Shown here piece by piece: positions 35,051 to 44,958 of a stretch of 60,083 bases of DNA. The stretch is from JAVKLU01 sp031538895. Its GTDB lineage: Bacteria; Pseudomonadota; Gammaproteobacteria; Burkholderiales; Burkholderiaceae. Under the pieces are notes generated by a model. That model made no database searches and was not told the DNA's origin. It saw only the letters and a list, made by a program, of their open reading frames with translations. The stretch's first letter is position 1. Each line of letters begins with the position of its first letter. The DNA lies in the NCBI GenBank assembly GCA_031538895.1, contig JAVKLU010000039.1, positions 1-60,083 of the forward strand. Direction: 5' to 3'. The position numbers were made by a program, and so were the translations under genes.

Positions 35051-36949
35051 TTACAAACGCACGCGCGTTCCTAATTCGATCACTAGGTTATATGGCAAGG
35101 CATAAAAATCGGTGACGCGTTCGGCGTTGCGTGACATGGTTTCAAATAAATTTTGCCGCCAGCCCATCATTGCGCCTTTGTGTTTGCTCGGTAAAATAGT
35201 ATCGCGTCCCAAGAAATAAGAGCAACTGAACTCCTCGATCTCAAGGCCATGTGCGGCAGCACCTTGAAGTGCCTGCGTAACGTGTGGTTGGTTCATAAAA
35301 CCAAAATTCAAAGTCACACGCCAAAATTTTTGGCCCAAACGCTCAACTTCAATTTGATCACTTTTCGCAATCCAGGCTTCATCATGAATCACGACATTCA
35401 ACATAATATTGCGTTCATGTAAGACCAAATTGTGTTTTAGGTTATGCAGCAAAGCTTGTGGGACCTGATCAATATTGACCGTCAAATACACCGCTGTGCG
35501 CGGGACTATCACTAAATCAGTTGAATGCTCCAAACTTTGAATAAAATCATTGAGCGGTAAAGCGTCACGTGTTTGTGCGTCGCGCAACATCTCGCGCCCA
35601 CGTTTCCAAGTTGTCATTAGCACCAAGAAAAATACCGCTAACAGAATTGGAAACCAACCGCCCTCAGCAATTTTGATCGAACAACCTAACACTAAAGCAA
35701 TATCAGTCACGATAAAAAGCATCGTCGCGCCTAAGCTCACCCAAAGTGGAAAATTCCAAGCATAGCGCACCACGTAATAGGTCAAAATGCTTGCAATCAA
35801 CATTGTTCCAGTCACGGCAATGCCATACGCAGCAGTCATCGCCGCAGATTCACGAAACCCAACGCAGACCAGCATCACCGTACCCAATAAAAACCAATTG
35901 ATGACCGGAATATAAATCTGCCCTTTTTCGCTTCCAGAAGTGTGAATGATGCGCAGGCGCGGGATAAAACCCAATTGAATCGCCTGTTGCGTCAAAGAAT
36001 ACGCGCCAGTAATTACTGCTTGTGATGCAATCACCGTCGCCAAAGTCGCCAAAACCACCGCCGGAATTAGCAAAAAATCCGGAAACAATAAATAAAATGG
36101 ATTGTCCACCGTACGCGCATCATGCAACATCAAAGCGCCTTGCCCCATATAGTTCAAAGCCAGCGCGGGTAATACAAAACGCATCCATGCCAAACGAATC
36201 GGCCGTTTACCAAAATGCCCCATGTCGGCATACAAAGCCTCTGCACCAGTCAGTGCCAAAACAATCGCCCCCAAGGCGACAAAAATTCCCCAACCGCGTT
36301 CACTTAAAAACACCATTGCGTGACGTGGATCAAGGGCATGCAAAATCAAAGGTGTTTTAATAATGTGCCAAAGTCCTATTACCGCCAAAGTCATAAACCA
36401 CAGGGCCATCACTGGTCCAAACCAACGCCCCATCGTCGAAGTGCCACGTTTTTGCACCATAAACAAACCGATCAAAATGCCCATACATACGGGCAAAACC
36501 CAATGTTTGAAACTGGGTTGGGCAATTGATAAACCTTCAACCGCACTCAATACCGAAATTGCCGGCGTGAGCACGCTATCGCCATAAAACAAACATGCCC
36601 CAAAAGTTCCGAGCAATAATAAATTTCGCCGCAGTATCGGGCGATCTTGCACTGCGCGCGCGGCTAAGGCCAGCAAGGCCATGATACCGCCCTCGCCTTT
36701 ATTATCGGCACGCAAGATCAAAGTCACGTACTTCAAAGTCACAACGAACATCAGTGACCAAAAAATCACTGATACCGCACCAATGATGTTTTCAGCCGTT
36801 GGCAAAATACCTGTCGTAGCCAAAAAAACTGTCTTTAATGTATATAAAGGACTGGTTCCAATATCGCCGTATACCACGCCCAAAGCCGCTAGGGTCAAGG
36901 CACCAGAGCTTGATATGTGAGAAGTTTTACTGTGAGATGAAGGGCGCAT
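35051..36949 (-). CDS. kup: Kup family low-affinity potassium transporter
   Basis: 632 residues. The family start is ALGVVYGDIGTSPLYTLKT (about residues 22-40), and GDSVLTPAISVLSAVEGL follows. About 12 membrane spans are seen over the first 430 residues, followed by a cytoplasmic C-terminal domain. It takes up potassium with protons. A dispersed repeat (36990-37132) lies 40 bases upstream of its start, within what should be its promoter region. Confidence 0.96.
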   Translation of the reverse strand: MRPSSHSKTSHISSSGALTLAALGVVYGDIGTSPLYTLKTVFLATTGILPTAENIIGAVSVIFWSLMFVVTLKYVTLILRADNKGEGGIMALLALAARAVQDRPILRRNLLLLGTFGACLFYGDSVLTPAISVLSAVEGLSIAQPSFKHWVLPVCMGILIGLFMVQKRGTSTMGRWFGPVMALWFMTLAVIGLWHIIKTPLILHALDPRHAMVFLSERGWGIFVALGAIVLALTGAEALYADMGHFGKRPIRLAWMRFVLPALALNYMGQGALMLHDARTVDNPFYLLFPDFLLIPAVVLATLATVIASQAVITGAYSLTQQAIQLGFIPRLRIIHTSGSEKGQIYIPVINWFLLGTVMLVCVGFRESAAMTAAYGIAVTGTMLIASILTYYVVRYAWNFPLWVSLGATMLFIVTDIALVLGCSIKIAEGGWFPILLAVFFLVLMTTWKRGREMLRDAQTRDALPLNDFIQSLEHSTDLVIVPRTAVYLTVNIDQVPQALLHNLKHNLVLHERNIMLNVVIHDEAWIAKSDQIEVERLGQKFWRVTLNFGFMNQPHVTQALQGAAAHGLEIEEFSCSYFLGRDTILPSKHKGAMMGWRQNLFETMSRNAERVTDFYALPYNLVIELGTRVRL

Positions 36950-36989
36950 AAATAAACAATCAACAAAATTTATAAATTAAGCAGCATAG

Positions 36990-37132
36990 GGGCACTTCTA
37001 TAAATACAGAATGTGCGGATGAAGTGCGAGGCGCACAGCACACAGAAACCGGAGCGTACATACAGTACGTGAGGATTTCGCGTACTGCGCAACAAAGCAA
37101 TTCGCTGCAAAAATGAATTGATAGAAGTGCCC
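36990..37132 (+). repeat. 143-bp dispersed MITE-like repeat, copy 5
   Basis: Full-length copy with perfect 12-base ends and a single difference from the consensus. A perfect 4-base duplication ATAG flanks it (36986-36989 and 37133-37136). It separates the phosphoethanolamine transferase gene (stop side) from the kup start, both on the minus strand. Confidence 0.94.
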
Positions 37133-37174
37133 ATAGCAAACAGTGTCCATCGCATGACCACGCATGACAGCCAC

Positions 37175-38989
37175 TCAGTCTTCTTCAGAATTGTCAGACT
37201 CGACTGAAGACGCGGATTTGGCACTGGGTGCTTTCATTTCTTTGCAACTACCGCTCATCACTGCATTATCAAAATTGGTCCAACCATAACTGTCAACCCA
37301 ACGTACGTGCGATTTGAAGTTATTTGCAGCGATGCTAAAGCGTGGATTGGTCTCGCCCACCGGAACCGCTTTGGTAATTTTGACTTGCGCTAAATCCAAA
37401 ATAGTCGGAAAAATATTTTCAGTATTCAAGCGCGCGGTCGCGTTCTTGCGCAAAAAATATACGGTGTTTGGAAAGTTCATGCGGTACTCAGCTGAAGTCC
37501 ACAACAAGGCCGGAATTTTAAAATCATAGTAAGTGTTATGTCCGTGCAAGGCCAAATTACATTGCCCGTCGTACAACAATTGCCCGTGATCGGACGCATA
37601 CAACAAGGCTGCCGAACGATCTCGCAAACGCGTCATCACTTGATCTAAGAGCCAGTCAGTATAGCGAATCGAGTTGTCATAGGCATTGACCATTTCAGCG
37701 CGCAAACTGCGATCTTGTACCGAGACCTCGGCATGCCCTGCCAGCGCAGGCTTATCAATTTCAAACGCAGCGGGATAACGAAAACGGTAATTCCAGTGAC
37801 TGCCCAAGGTGTGCAAGATGATCAGTTTTTTAGGTGCAGGATCGCGCAAGGCGTCCTCAAGTGGTGCGAGTAAAACACCGTCATAAGGCGACACTCCGCT
37901 ATACGAACCCAAATTGAAATGTCGTACCACTTCGGCTTCACGCCCGTAAACCGTGATCGGCGTATCAAACTTGCCATACGACATTTGATTAGATAACCAC
38001 CAGGTTTTAAACCCTGCATCGCGCAGGGCGCTGATTAAAGAAGTTTCAGAAAAATCGCTTGAGACTGCGTCACGTGCCATTTTGCGGGTCAACATGATCG
38101 GCACCGATAAGCGCGTTGCCGAAATAGGTGATAAAAAATCTGGCAGGTTAATCAGTTCCGAACCTTCTGCTAAACGCTGTTGTAACAAGGGCGTAGTATT
38201 TCGTTGATAGCCATTGATTCCCCAATGATCGGCGCGACTGGACTCGCCAATCACTAAAACAATGGTTCGTGCTTCATTCGTTTGGCTAGTCGCCCCGAAA
38301 TGAAAATTATCTTTTTGCGCAACTTGACGACTGAATTCAAAACGTTCAATACCCCAGCGCGTCAATTGCACGTACACACCAAAGGGCCAAGGCTCGGCCA
38401 GAAAGGCCAAATCAAAACGCCGGCCCGATGGGTCTACAGTACTTTTGAACGAATGCAGATAGCTGGGCAACTCGTCTTTGTCTTGTCCGATCAAGATTGC
38501 AAACCCAATCAAAACTGAAACGACGATAAAAATTACCGACCGCATGACCATCGAAAGAGTCGTGACAAAATCAAAAGTATTCAACTCGTCGCGCCGATTT
38601 TTGCGCCAGCCCAACCACAGCACCCACCACAGCAACGCAAAGCACAGTGGCAACAATAAAAACTCTAACCAGCGATTACCCACAAACTCCAGCGCTTCAC
38701 GCGGCGAAGTTTCTAAAATAGTTCCCCAAATATGCGGCGTTAGTCCAGTGGCGAAAAAATGTTGCACCATCAGCTCGGCAGGCAGTAACAAAAACGCCGG
38801 AAAGCACATCAAATGTATCCACTCAAAACGACCAAAAATAATCCATGCAAGACCCCACAACACGACGCTGCTGGCGCTCCAGGCCAATTCATCGGCATTA
38901 GAACTCAAATAAAACGTGATTCCACCCAAACCCGCATAGATCACGAGGGTGACGCAAAATAATAATATTTTTTTGTGAATCAATGGCAT
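37175..38989 (-). CDS. phosphoethanolamine transferase (EptA/CptA-like, sulfatase superfamily)
   Basis: 604 residues. Residues 1-180 hold five membrane spans; the rest is a periplasmic alkaline-phosphatase-like domain with VIGESSRADHWGINGYQRNT (metal site), SPISATRLSVPIML (the Thr nucleophile region) and YASDHGQLLYDG (metal ligands). It would transfer phosphoethanolamine to lipid A or LPS core. It lacks the CGTA cysteine of EptA, and the SATRLSVP form is closer to CptA/EptC-type relatives, so the precise target is open. The C-terminal 25 residues are Ser and acidic rich. Confidence 0.88.
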   Translation of the reverse strand: MPLIHKKILLFCVTLVIYAGLGGITFYLSSNADELAWSASSVVLWGLAWIIFGRFEWIHLMCFPAFLLLPAELMVQHFFATGLTPHIWGTILETSPREALEFVGNRWLEFLLLPLCFALLWWVLWLGWRKNRRDELNTFDFVTTLSMVMRSVIFIVVSVLIGFAILIGQDKDELPSYLHSFKSTVDPSGRRFDLAFLAEPWPFGVYVQLTRWGIERFEFSRQVAQKDNFHFGATSQTNEARTIVLVIGESSRADHWGINGYQRNTTPLLQQRLAEGSELINLPDFLSPISATRLSVPIMLTRKMARDAVSSDFSETSLISALRDAGFKTWWLSNQMSYGKFDTPITVYGREAEVVRHFNLGSYSGVSPYDGVLLAPLEDALRDPAPKKLIILHTLGSHWNYRFRYPAAFEIDKPALAGHAEVSVQDRSLRAEMVNAYDNSIRYTDWLLDQVMTRLRDRSAALLYASDHGQLLYDGQCNLALHGHNTYYDFKIPALLWTSAEYRMNFPNTVYFLRKNATARLNTENIFPTILDLAQVKITKAVPVGETNPRFSIAANNFKSHVRWVDSYGWTNFDNAVMSGSCKEMKAPSAKSASSVESDNSEED

Positions 38990-39230
38990 AGAAAAATCAT
39001 CTCCCTTTTATCATCATATTTTTGATGCGTAGGGATTTTTAGCAAAAGGTACAAAGAGAATATCAAACGACTCATCGCCTTGTCACCTTGACGGACGAGA
39101 TCAAAGGTTTCAGCAATAGGCGTGCGATTAGGCGCGCGATTGTAGGGGGCAAAACTGATTCACTCAAAATCGGCCTGATGAATGTGGTCGATAAACGTGT
39201 TCAATCAACGCGCTTAATCAACGCGCTCAA
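38990..39230. other. intergenic region between the phosphoethanolamine transferase and ubiD
   Basis: About 240 bases with no supported gene. It holds two short tandem repeats: a 12-base pair (TAGGCGTGCGAT and TAGGCGCGCGAT, near 39119-39142) and a 13-base pair (ATCAACGCGCTTA and ATCAACGCGCTCA, near 39204-39231) running up to the ubiD stop. A rightward frame across it, extending into ubiD, is a shadow and not a gene. Confidence 0.5.
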
Positions 39231-40742
39231 TCAAGAAGCGGATAAACCCAAACTTGCCCACAGCACATCAACTTTTGCCACTACGGCGGGAGTCATTTGA
39301 ATTGTTCGCCCCCATTCACGCGTTGTTTCGCCCGCCCATTTATTGGTCGCATCAATGCCCATTTTGCTTCCCAAACCACTCACGGGTGAAGCAAAATCTA
39401 AATAATCAATCGGCGTGTTTTCCACCATCAACACATCGCGCGCCGGATCAACACGCGTCGTTAGCGCCCAAATCACTTCGTTCCAATTGCGGATATCGAC
39501 GTCCTCATCAACCACCACGATAAATTTGGTGTACATAAATTGGCGTAAAAAACTCCACACACCCATCATCACCCGACGCGCATGGCCGGCGTAGGATTTT
39601 TTAATTTGCACCACCGCCAAACGATAACTGCACCCCTCGGGCGGTAAATAAAAATCGGTGATTTCGGCAAATTGTTTTTGCAACAGCGGTACAAACACTT
39701 CGTTCAGCGCACGCCCCAAGACCGCAGGTTCGTCCATCGGCTTGCCGGTATAGGTCGATAAATAAATGGGATCGCGTCGCGTGGTAATACGCGTGATTGT
39801 GAAAACGGGAAAATAATCAGTCTCGTTGTAATAACCAGTGTGATCGCCAAACGGTCCTTCAATCGCGTGTTCGTAACCACTTTGATGCGTCGCATCGGGA
39901 TAAATAAATCCTTCCAAAATAATTTCTGCCCGCGCCGGCACTTGTAAATTGGCGTGTAAACAAGACGTTAATTCAGTCGCCTGACCGCGTAACAATCCGG
40001 CGAATTGATATTCTGACAAGGAATCCGGAACAGGTGTCACCGCGCCCAAAATCGTTGCCGGATCCGCACCCAACACCACCGCGATGGGAAAAGGTTCACC
40101 CGGATGTGCCAACGCGTGTTCGCGAAAATCCAAAGCCCCTCCGCGATGACTTAACCAACGCATAATGACTTTGTTTTTGGCGATGACCTGTTGCCGATAA
40201 ATGCCTAAGTTCTGACGTTTTTTATGCGGCCCTCGCGTGACCACCAAACCCCAAGTAATCAAAGGCGCGACATCTTCTGGCCAACAGGTTTGAATCGGGA
40301 AGCGCGCCAAATCTAGTTCGTCACCTTCATAAATACAATCGTGACAGAGCGCATTTTTAGTCACACTGGGGCGCATATTCAACAAGGCTTTAAACATTCC
40401 CGCCAGCTCGCCTAAATCTTTCAAGCCTTGCGGCGGTTGCGGTTCTTTTAATTTGGCTAACAACTGGCCTACTTTGCGTAGCGCCAACAAGACTGCTTGC
40501 TCACTCTCCGCGTCGATCCCCATGCCCAAGGCAACGCGACGAGTCGTGCCAAACAAATTGGTTAACAAAGGCGTTTGACCAGTGCTGGGATGGCGAAACA
40601 GTAAAGCTGGACCAGCTTGTGCCAAAACCCGTCGCGAAATTTCAGTCGCTTCTAAATTTGGTGACACCGGCACATCAATCGTGTGTAGCTGCCCACGGTG
40701 TTCCAAGGCCTTTATAAAGTCGCGTAAATCGTGATAGTTCAT
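39231..40742 (-). CDS. ubiD: UbiD family 4-hydroxy-3-polyprenylbenzoate decarboxylase
   Basis: 503 residues. The family start YHDLRDFIKALEHRGQL and the active-site region IEGPFGDHTGYYNE, followed by the metal and prenylated-FMN contacts (LGADPATILGAVTPVP, YTGKPMDEPAVLG), are visible. It decarboxylates the polyprenylated intermediate of ubiquinone synthesis and needs the flavin prenyltransferase UbiX, which is not in the window. It is divergent from the gene for glutamate dehydrogenase, with a dispersed repeat in between. Confidence 0.95.
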   Translation of the reverse strand: MNYHDLRDFIKALEHRGQLHTIDVPVSPNLEATEISRRVLAQAGPALLFRHPSTGQTPLLTNLFGTTRRVALGMGIDAESEQAVLLALRKVGQLLAKLKEPQPPQGLKDLGELAGMFKALLNMRPSVTKNALCHDCIYEGDELDLARFPIQTCWPEDVAPLITWGLVVTRGPHKKRQNLGIYRQQVIAKNKVIMRWLSHRGGALDFREHALAHPGEPFPIAVVLGADPATILGAVTPVPDSLSEYQFAGLLRGQATELTSCLHANLQVPARAEIILEGFIYPDATHQSGYEHAIEGPFGDHTGYYNETDYFPVFTITRITTRRDPIYLSTYTGKPMDEPAVLGRALNEVFVPLLQKQFAEITDFYLPPEGCSYRLAVVQIKKSYAGHARRVMMGVWSFLRQFMYTKFIVVVDEDVDIRNWNEVIWALTTRVDPARDVLMVENTPIDYLDFASPVSGLGSKMGIDATNKWAGETTREWGRTIQMTPAVVAKVDVLWASLGLSAS

Positions 40743-40805
40743 GGTTTAATTTTGATCAAAATAAAAAAACTGATTGCGCTCATCTTGTGCACCATTTTCT
40801 CTCAT

Positions 40806-40948
40806 GGACACTTCTATCAATTCATTTTTGCGGTGAATTGCTTTGTTGCGCAGTACGCGAAATCCTCACGTAATGTATGTACGCTCCGGTTTCTGTGTGC
40901 TGTGCGCCTCGCACTTCATCCGCACATTCTGTATTTATAGAAGTGCCC
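40806..40948 (-). repeat. 143-bp dispersed MITE-like repeat, copy 6
   Basis: Full-length copy in reverse orientation, with ends GGACACTTCTAT and ATAGAAGTGCCC and three differences from the consensus. No 4-base flanking duplication is visible (left flank CTCAT, right flank TAAAG). It lies in the divergent ubiD-gdhA intergenic region, 63 bases from the ubiD start and 167 from that of gdhA. The remaining 167 bases before gdhA hold no gene; AAGGAAA precedes its start. Confidence 0.92.
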
Positions 40949-41115
40949 TAAAGATATTTTAAAAAAATCTGCGCCATAATCGTCGTCCCCGTTGTCCGAT
41001 AAATTCTAAATTTTTACCTCGTTAGGATTTATTTTTGTCCCCTTCAATTGTCGTTTAAACCATCACTAATCATGGTTTTGCGCTGATTCTTATCTCGTCA
41101 TCAAAAGGAAATCAC

Positions 41116-42417
41116 ATGGATAACAAAACGTCTTTATTAACACCCAACGCACTGCCCTCTTATTTAAACTCCAACGAAGTCGGCCCATGGGGAACTTACC
41201 TACAACAAGTCGATCGTGTTGCGCCCTATCTGGGACATTTAACGCGCTGGATCGAAACTTTGAAACGGCCAAAACGAATTTTGATTGTTGATGTACCGAT
41301 TCAATTAGACAACGGCAGCGTCGCGCATTTTGAAGGCTATCGCGTGCAACACAATGTCTCACGCGGGCCTGGTAAAGGCGGCGTGCGCTATCACCACGAT
41401 GTGACGCTATCCGAAGTGATGGCCTTGTCAGCGTGGATGTCAATTAAAAATGCGGCGATGAATGTTCCTTATGGCGGTGCAAAAGGGGGCATTCGCGTCA
41501 ATCCTAAAACTTTATCACGCGCAGAATTAGAACGCTTAACGCGACGTTACACCAGCGAAATCAACATTGTCATCGGACCACATAAAGACATTCCAGCACC
41601 TGACGTCGGCACTGATTCGCAAATCATGGCGTGGATGATGGACACTTATTCAGTCAATCAAGGTTCGACTGCGACCGGCGTGGTGACTGGCAAACCGATT
41701 TCTTTAGGCGGTTCAGTCGGACGTAATGAAGCCACTGGACGGGGGTTGTTTACCGTTGCCGCTGCTGCTGCGAATCGTTTAGGTTTGCCGATGAAAGGCG
41801 CGCGCATTGCGGTGCAAGGCTTTGGTAACGTCGGCGGTATCAGTGCTAAATTATTCGCTGAAGCCGGCGCGCTAATCGTTGCGGTACAAGACCACAAAGC
41901 CACGGTGTATCAAGCCTCTGGACTGGATGTCGTCAAGTTAATGGCGTATGTTGCCCAACACGGCAGCGTGGAAGGATTTAGCAACGCAGAGTCGATCCCT
42001 AACGAAAATTTTTGGCAAACGCCGTGCGACATTTTGGTTCCAGCGGCTCTAGAAACACAAATCACCGAAAAAAATGCACATTTGATTCAAGCCAAAATGG
42101 TGGTTGAAGGTGCTAACGGCCCGACTACCCCGCAAGCTGATGACATTTTGAAAGACCGTGGCATCTTGGTCATTCCCGACGTCATTGCCAATGCTGGCGG
42201 CGTCACCGTCAGTTATTTTGAGTGGGTACAAGATTTTTCCAGTTTCTTTTGGAACGAGGATGAAATCAACAAACGCTTAATCGAACTGATGACTCAAGCC
42301 TTTGATGCTTTGTGGCAAGTCGGTGTGGATCACAAGGTCAGTTTGCGCACCGCAGCCTATATCGTGGCGTGCACACGAATTTTGCAAGCACGAGAGTTGC
42401 GTGGCCTGTATCCATAA
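41116..42417 (+). CDS. gdhA: glutamate dehydrogenase (Glu/Leu/Phe/Val dehydrogenase family)
   Basis: 433 residues. The substrate and catalytic regions are GPGKGGVRYHHDVTL, PYGGAKGGIRVNP (catalytic Lys) and DIPAPDVGTD, followed by the NAD-binding loop VQGFGNVGGISAKL. It interconverts glutamate with 2-oxoglutarate and ammonia. Length and sequence fit the NAD(H)-type 420-430 residue enzymes. AAGGAAATC precedes the ATG. It is followed 77 bases later by the ETF-QO gene on the same strand. Confidence 0.95.
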   Translation: MDNKTSLLTPNALPSYLNSNEVGPWGTYLQQVDRVAPYLGHLTRWIETLKRPKRILIVDVPIQLDNGSVAHFEGYRVQHNVSRGPGKGGVRYHHDVTLSEVMALSAWMSIKNAAMNVPYGGAKGGIRVNPKTLSRAELERLTRRYTSEINIVIGPHKDIPAPDVGTDSQIMAWMMDTYSVNQGSTATGVVTGKPISLGGSVGRNEATGRGLFTVAAAAANRLGLPMKGARIAVQGFGNVGGISAKLFAEAGALIVAVQDHKATVYQASGLDVVKLMAYVAQHGSVEGFSNAESIPNENFWQTPCDILVPAALETQITEKNAHLIQAKMVVEGANGPTTPQADDILKDRGILVIPDVIANAGGVTVSYFEWVQDFSSFFWNEDEINKRLIELMTQAFDALWQVGVDHKVSLRTAAYIVACTRILQARELRGLYP

Positions 42418-42494
42418 AACTGTGTTGGCATGACGACAAAGATGTCGGCGCAATCTGTTGCGTCGCTTTTATTATTTTTTTTCTTAGCTTTTAT

Positions 42495-44156
42495 ATGACA
42501 ACTGAACGCGACATCATGGAATATGACGCGGTAATTGTGGGTGGCGGTCCCGCAGGACTTGCCGCGGCGATCCGCATTAAACAATTGGCACAAGAACGCA
42601 ATACCAGTATTTCAGTCTGTGTGTTAGAAAAAGCGGCTGAAATTGGCGCGCACACTTTATCGGGCGCAGTGATCGATCCGCGTGCCTTAAACGAGTTATT
42701 GCCGCAATTCATTGATGCGCCAATCGGTACGGCGGTGACGCACGATGAGTTTTTATTTTTAAACGCCACACGCGCTTTCCCCATTCCTAATTTTTTACTG
42801 CCCCCCGATTTACAGAATCACGGCAATCGAATTGTGCGTTTGGGATTTTTGGTCAAACAGTTGGGCGAAATCGCAGAAACACTGGGCGTTGAAATTTTTC
42901 CAGGCTTTGCCGCTCAACAAGTTTTGTATGACCACAATCACACCGTGATCGGTGTGATTACGGGCGATATGGGACGCCAACGCGATGACAGCGAGGGCCC
43001 GCAATTTCAACCCGGAGTTGAGATTCGTGGCAAGTACACCTTGTTTGCAGAAGGTTGTCGCGGCCATTTGGGACGTCAATTAGAAGAGAAATTTGCGCTA
43101 CGTACGCAAGCTCAAACCTATGCCTTAGGTTTTAAAGAACTCTGGCGCGTACCGAAAAATGATGTTGGACGCGTGCAGCATAGCTTTGGCTGGCCACTGA
43201 GCAACCATGACTACGGCGGCGGTTTTGCCTATCATTTAGACGAGGGGCTAATCGCCATTGGTTATGTGGTGGGGTTGAATTACCGCAACCCACACTTGTC
43301 ACCCTTTGAAGAGTTTCAAGGTTTTAAAACCCATCCCGTCATCGGCGCCCAACTCAAAGACGGCACACGTTTGTCCTACGGTGCGCGCGCGATTGCAGCA
43401 GGCGGATGGCAAAGCTTACCTAAATTGATTTTCGCTGGCGGTGCTTTGATTGGCGACGATGCAGGATTTTTAAACGCCGCCAAAATCAAAGGCACACACG
43501 CGGCGATTAAATCGGGAATGTTGGCCGCAGAAGCGCTGGTCAAAGCGTTGGCTGCGCAACGTCAACACGACGAATTAACCGACTATCCACAAGCCTTCGC
43601 ACAATCGTGGTTAGCCGACGAACTGAAACGTTCGCGCAATTTCAAGCCATATATGAAACATGGCATGTGGCAAGGCGCACTGTTGTTTGGTGTTGAGCAA
43701 TTGGTGTTACGCGGCAAAGCACCGTGGACGTTGTCTTTGGGCGCAGCTGATCACACGCGCTTGATCCCCGCCGCGCAAGCGAGCCCCATCAGCTATCCCA
43801 AACCCGATGGCGTGTTGTCCTTTGATCGTCTGTCTTCAGTCTATTTAAGCAATACCAATCATGAAGAAGACCAACCCTGCCATTTGCAATTGACCAGCAT
43901 GGCGCAACATCAAACTATCAACGTGGCACAGTTTGACGCGCCCGAAACCCGCTACTGCCCTGCGGGGGTTTACGAAATGGTGAAAGACCCTGCGGTGCCA
44001 GACAGCGCTGTCGATCATACCGATGGCGTGTCACGTCTACAAATCAACGCGCAAAATTGTATTCACTGCAAAACCTGTGACATCAAAGACCCGACACAAA
44101 ATATCCGTTGGGTCACTCCGCAAGGCGGCGAAGGTCCAATTTATCAGGGCATGTAA
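42495..44156 (+). CDS. etfD: electron transfer flavoprotein-ubiquinone oxidoreductase
   Basis: 553 residues from ATG 42495; the second Met at MEYDAVIVGGGPAGL (42516) is also possible, and a start at 42312 overlaps gdhA and is rejected. An FAD site (AVIVGGGPAGLAAAIR) begins the protein, the amphipathic ubiquinone-membrane region follows, and the C-terminal 4Fe-4S ferredoxin-like domain has CPAGVYEMV and NCIHCKTCDIKDP. It passes electrons from acyl-CoA dehydrogenases, via ETF, to ubiquinone and so complements the fadE gene at the left. etfAB are not in the window. Confidence 0.95.
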   Translation: MTTERDIMEYDAVIVGGGPAGLAAAIRIKQLAQERNTSISVCVLEKAAEIGAHTLSGAVIDPRALNELLPQFIDAPIGTAVTHDEFLFLNATRAFPIPNFLLPPDLQNHGNRIVRLGFLVKQLGEIAETLGVEIFPGFAAQQVLYDHNHTVIGVITGDMGRQRDDSEGPQFQPGVEIRGKYTLFAEGCRGHLGRQLEEKFALRTQAQTYALGFKELWRVPKNDVGRVQHSFGWPLSNHDYGGGFAYHLDEGLIAIGYVVGLNYRNPHLSPFEEFQGFKTHPVIGAQLKDGTRLSYGARAIAAGGWQSLPKLIFAGGALIGDDAGFLNAAKIKGTHAAIKSGMLAAEALVKALAAQRQHDELTDYPQAFAQSWLADELKRSRNFKPYMKHGMWQGALLFGVEQLVLRGKAPWTLSLGAADHTRLIPAAQASPISYPKPDGVLSFDRLSSVYLSNTNHEEDQPCHLQLTSMAQHQTINVAQFDAPETRYCPAGVYEMVKDPAVPDSAVDHTDGVSRLQINAQNCIHCKTCDIKDPTQNIRWVTPQGGEGPIYQGM

Positions 44157-44202
44157 CAATCTGCTCGATTCAATTTTTCTCTATTAACGATCTTCATTCA
44201 CG

Positions 44203-44898
44203 ATGTCTAATCACCTCAATCCCAGCGCAGGCAATTCAAAAACTCTCGCCAAAGAAATGGTCGGCAGCGCTTTTGATGTGAACAAAATGCTATCAGCACG
44301 TGCGCTCACGCAAACCGCAGTGAAGCAGATCGCACAAGCGATTCAGGTTGGCATGCGTGAGTCGCAAGCGCGTCAAATCGCCCAACAAATTTTAATCGAG
44401 ATGAAGCACGAACGTATTTGGCATCCGATCATTATTCGCTTTGCTGCTAACACCTTGCACACCTTTCGCCAAGCATCTGTCGGTGATCTGCAATTGCAAG
44501 CAGACGACATTTTTTTCATTGATCTTGGAGTCGTGTGGGATGGGCACGAAGGCGATGCAGGTGATACTTTTGTAATCGGTCAAGACCCCGATAAACTGGC
44601 CTGCGCTCAAGCTGCACGAACTTTGTTTGGCTTGGTCGAAAAACACTGGCGCGAAACCGAATGCAGCGGCGTTGATTTATATGATTACGCGGCGCAACGC
44701 GCTGATCAAATGGGTTGGAAATTGAATTTAGAAATCAAGGGTCACCGCGTCAGTGATTTTCCCCACGCGATTTACCGTGCCGGAGACTTAGGTGATTTTG
44801 CCGCCTGCCCCAATACTGGTTTATGGGTGTTAGAAATTCAAATTGCTCATCACAGCAAAGCTATCGGCGCGTTTTATGAGGACTTGTTGGTAAAGTGA
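44203..44898 (+). CDS. M24 family metallopeptidase-like protein
   Basis: 231 residues, only the pita-bread catalytic domain. The metal ligands of the family are recognisable: FIDLGVV, GDAGDTFVIG, GHRVSDFPHAIYR, VLEIQI and FYEDLLV. Ser/Ala-rich N-terminal sequence precedes it. Single-domain M24 members include methionine-aminopeptidase-like and creatinase-like forms; this shows features of the aminopeptidase P group, but the substrate cannot be assigned. It follows ETF-QO after 46 bases and is convergent with the photolyase gene. Confidence 0.8.
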   Translation: MSNHLNPSAGNSKTLAKEMVGSAFDVNKMLSARALTQTAVKQIAQAIQVGMRESQARQIAQQILIEMKHERIWHPIIIRFAANTLHTFRQASVGDLQLQADDIFFIDLGVVWDGHEGDAGDTFVIGQDPDKLACAQAARTLFGLVEKHWRETECSGVDLYDYAAQRADQMGWKLNLEIKGHRVSDFPHAIYRAGDLGDFAACPNTGLWVLEIQIAHHSKAIGAFYEDLLVK

Positions 44899-44958
44899 CG
44901 CGCCAATCTCGTTTCCGGTGCAGGCCATTTTGAATAATGTGATGGCATCAACAAAATA

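Noticed and set aside
39088..39300. 70-residue frame running from the intergenic region into ubiD (antisense)
   Set aside because: It overlaps the ubiD 3' end on the opposite strand, is built largely from tandem repeats and has no recognisable motif.
42312..42494. Upstream extension of the ETF-QO gene by 61 codons
   Set aside because: It overlaps the conserved C-terminus of glutamate dehydrogenase, and the known FAD-binding N-terminus starts just after ATG 42495.
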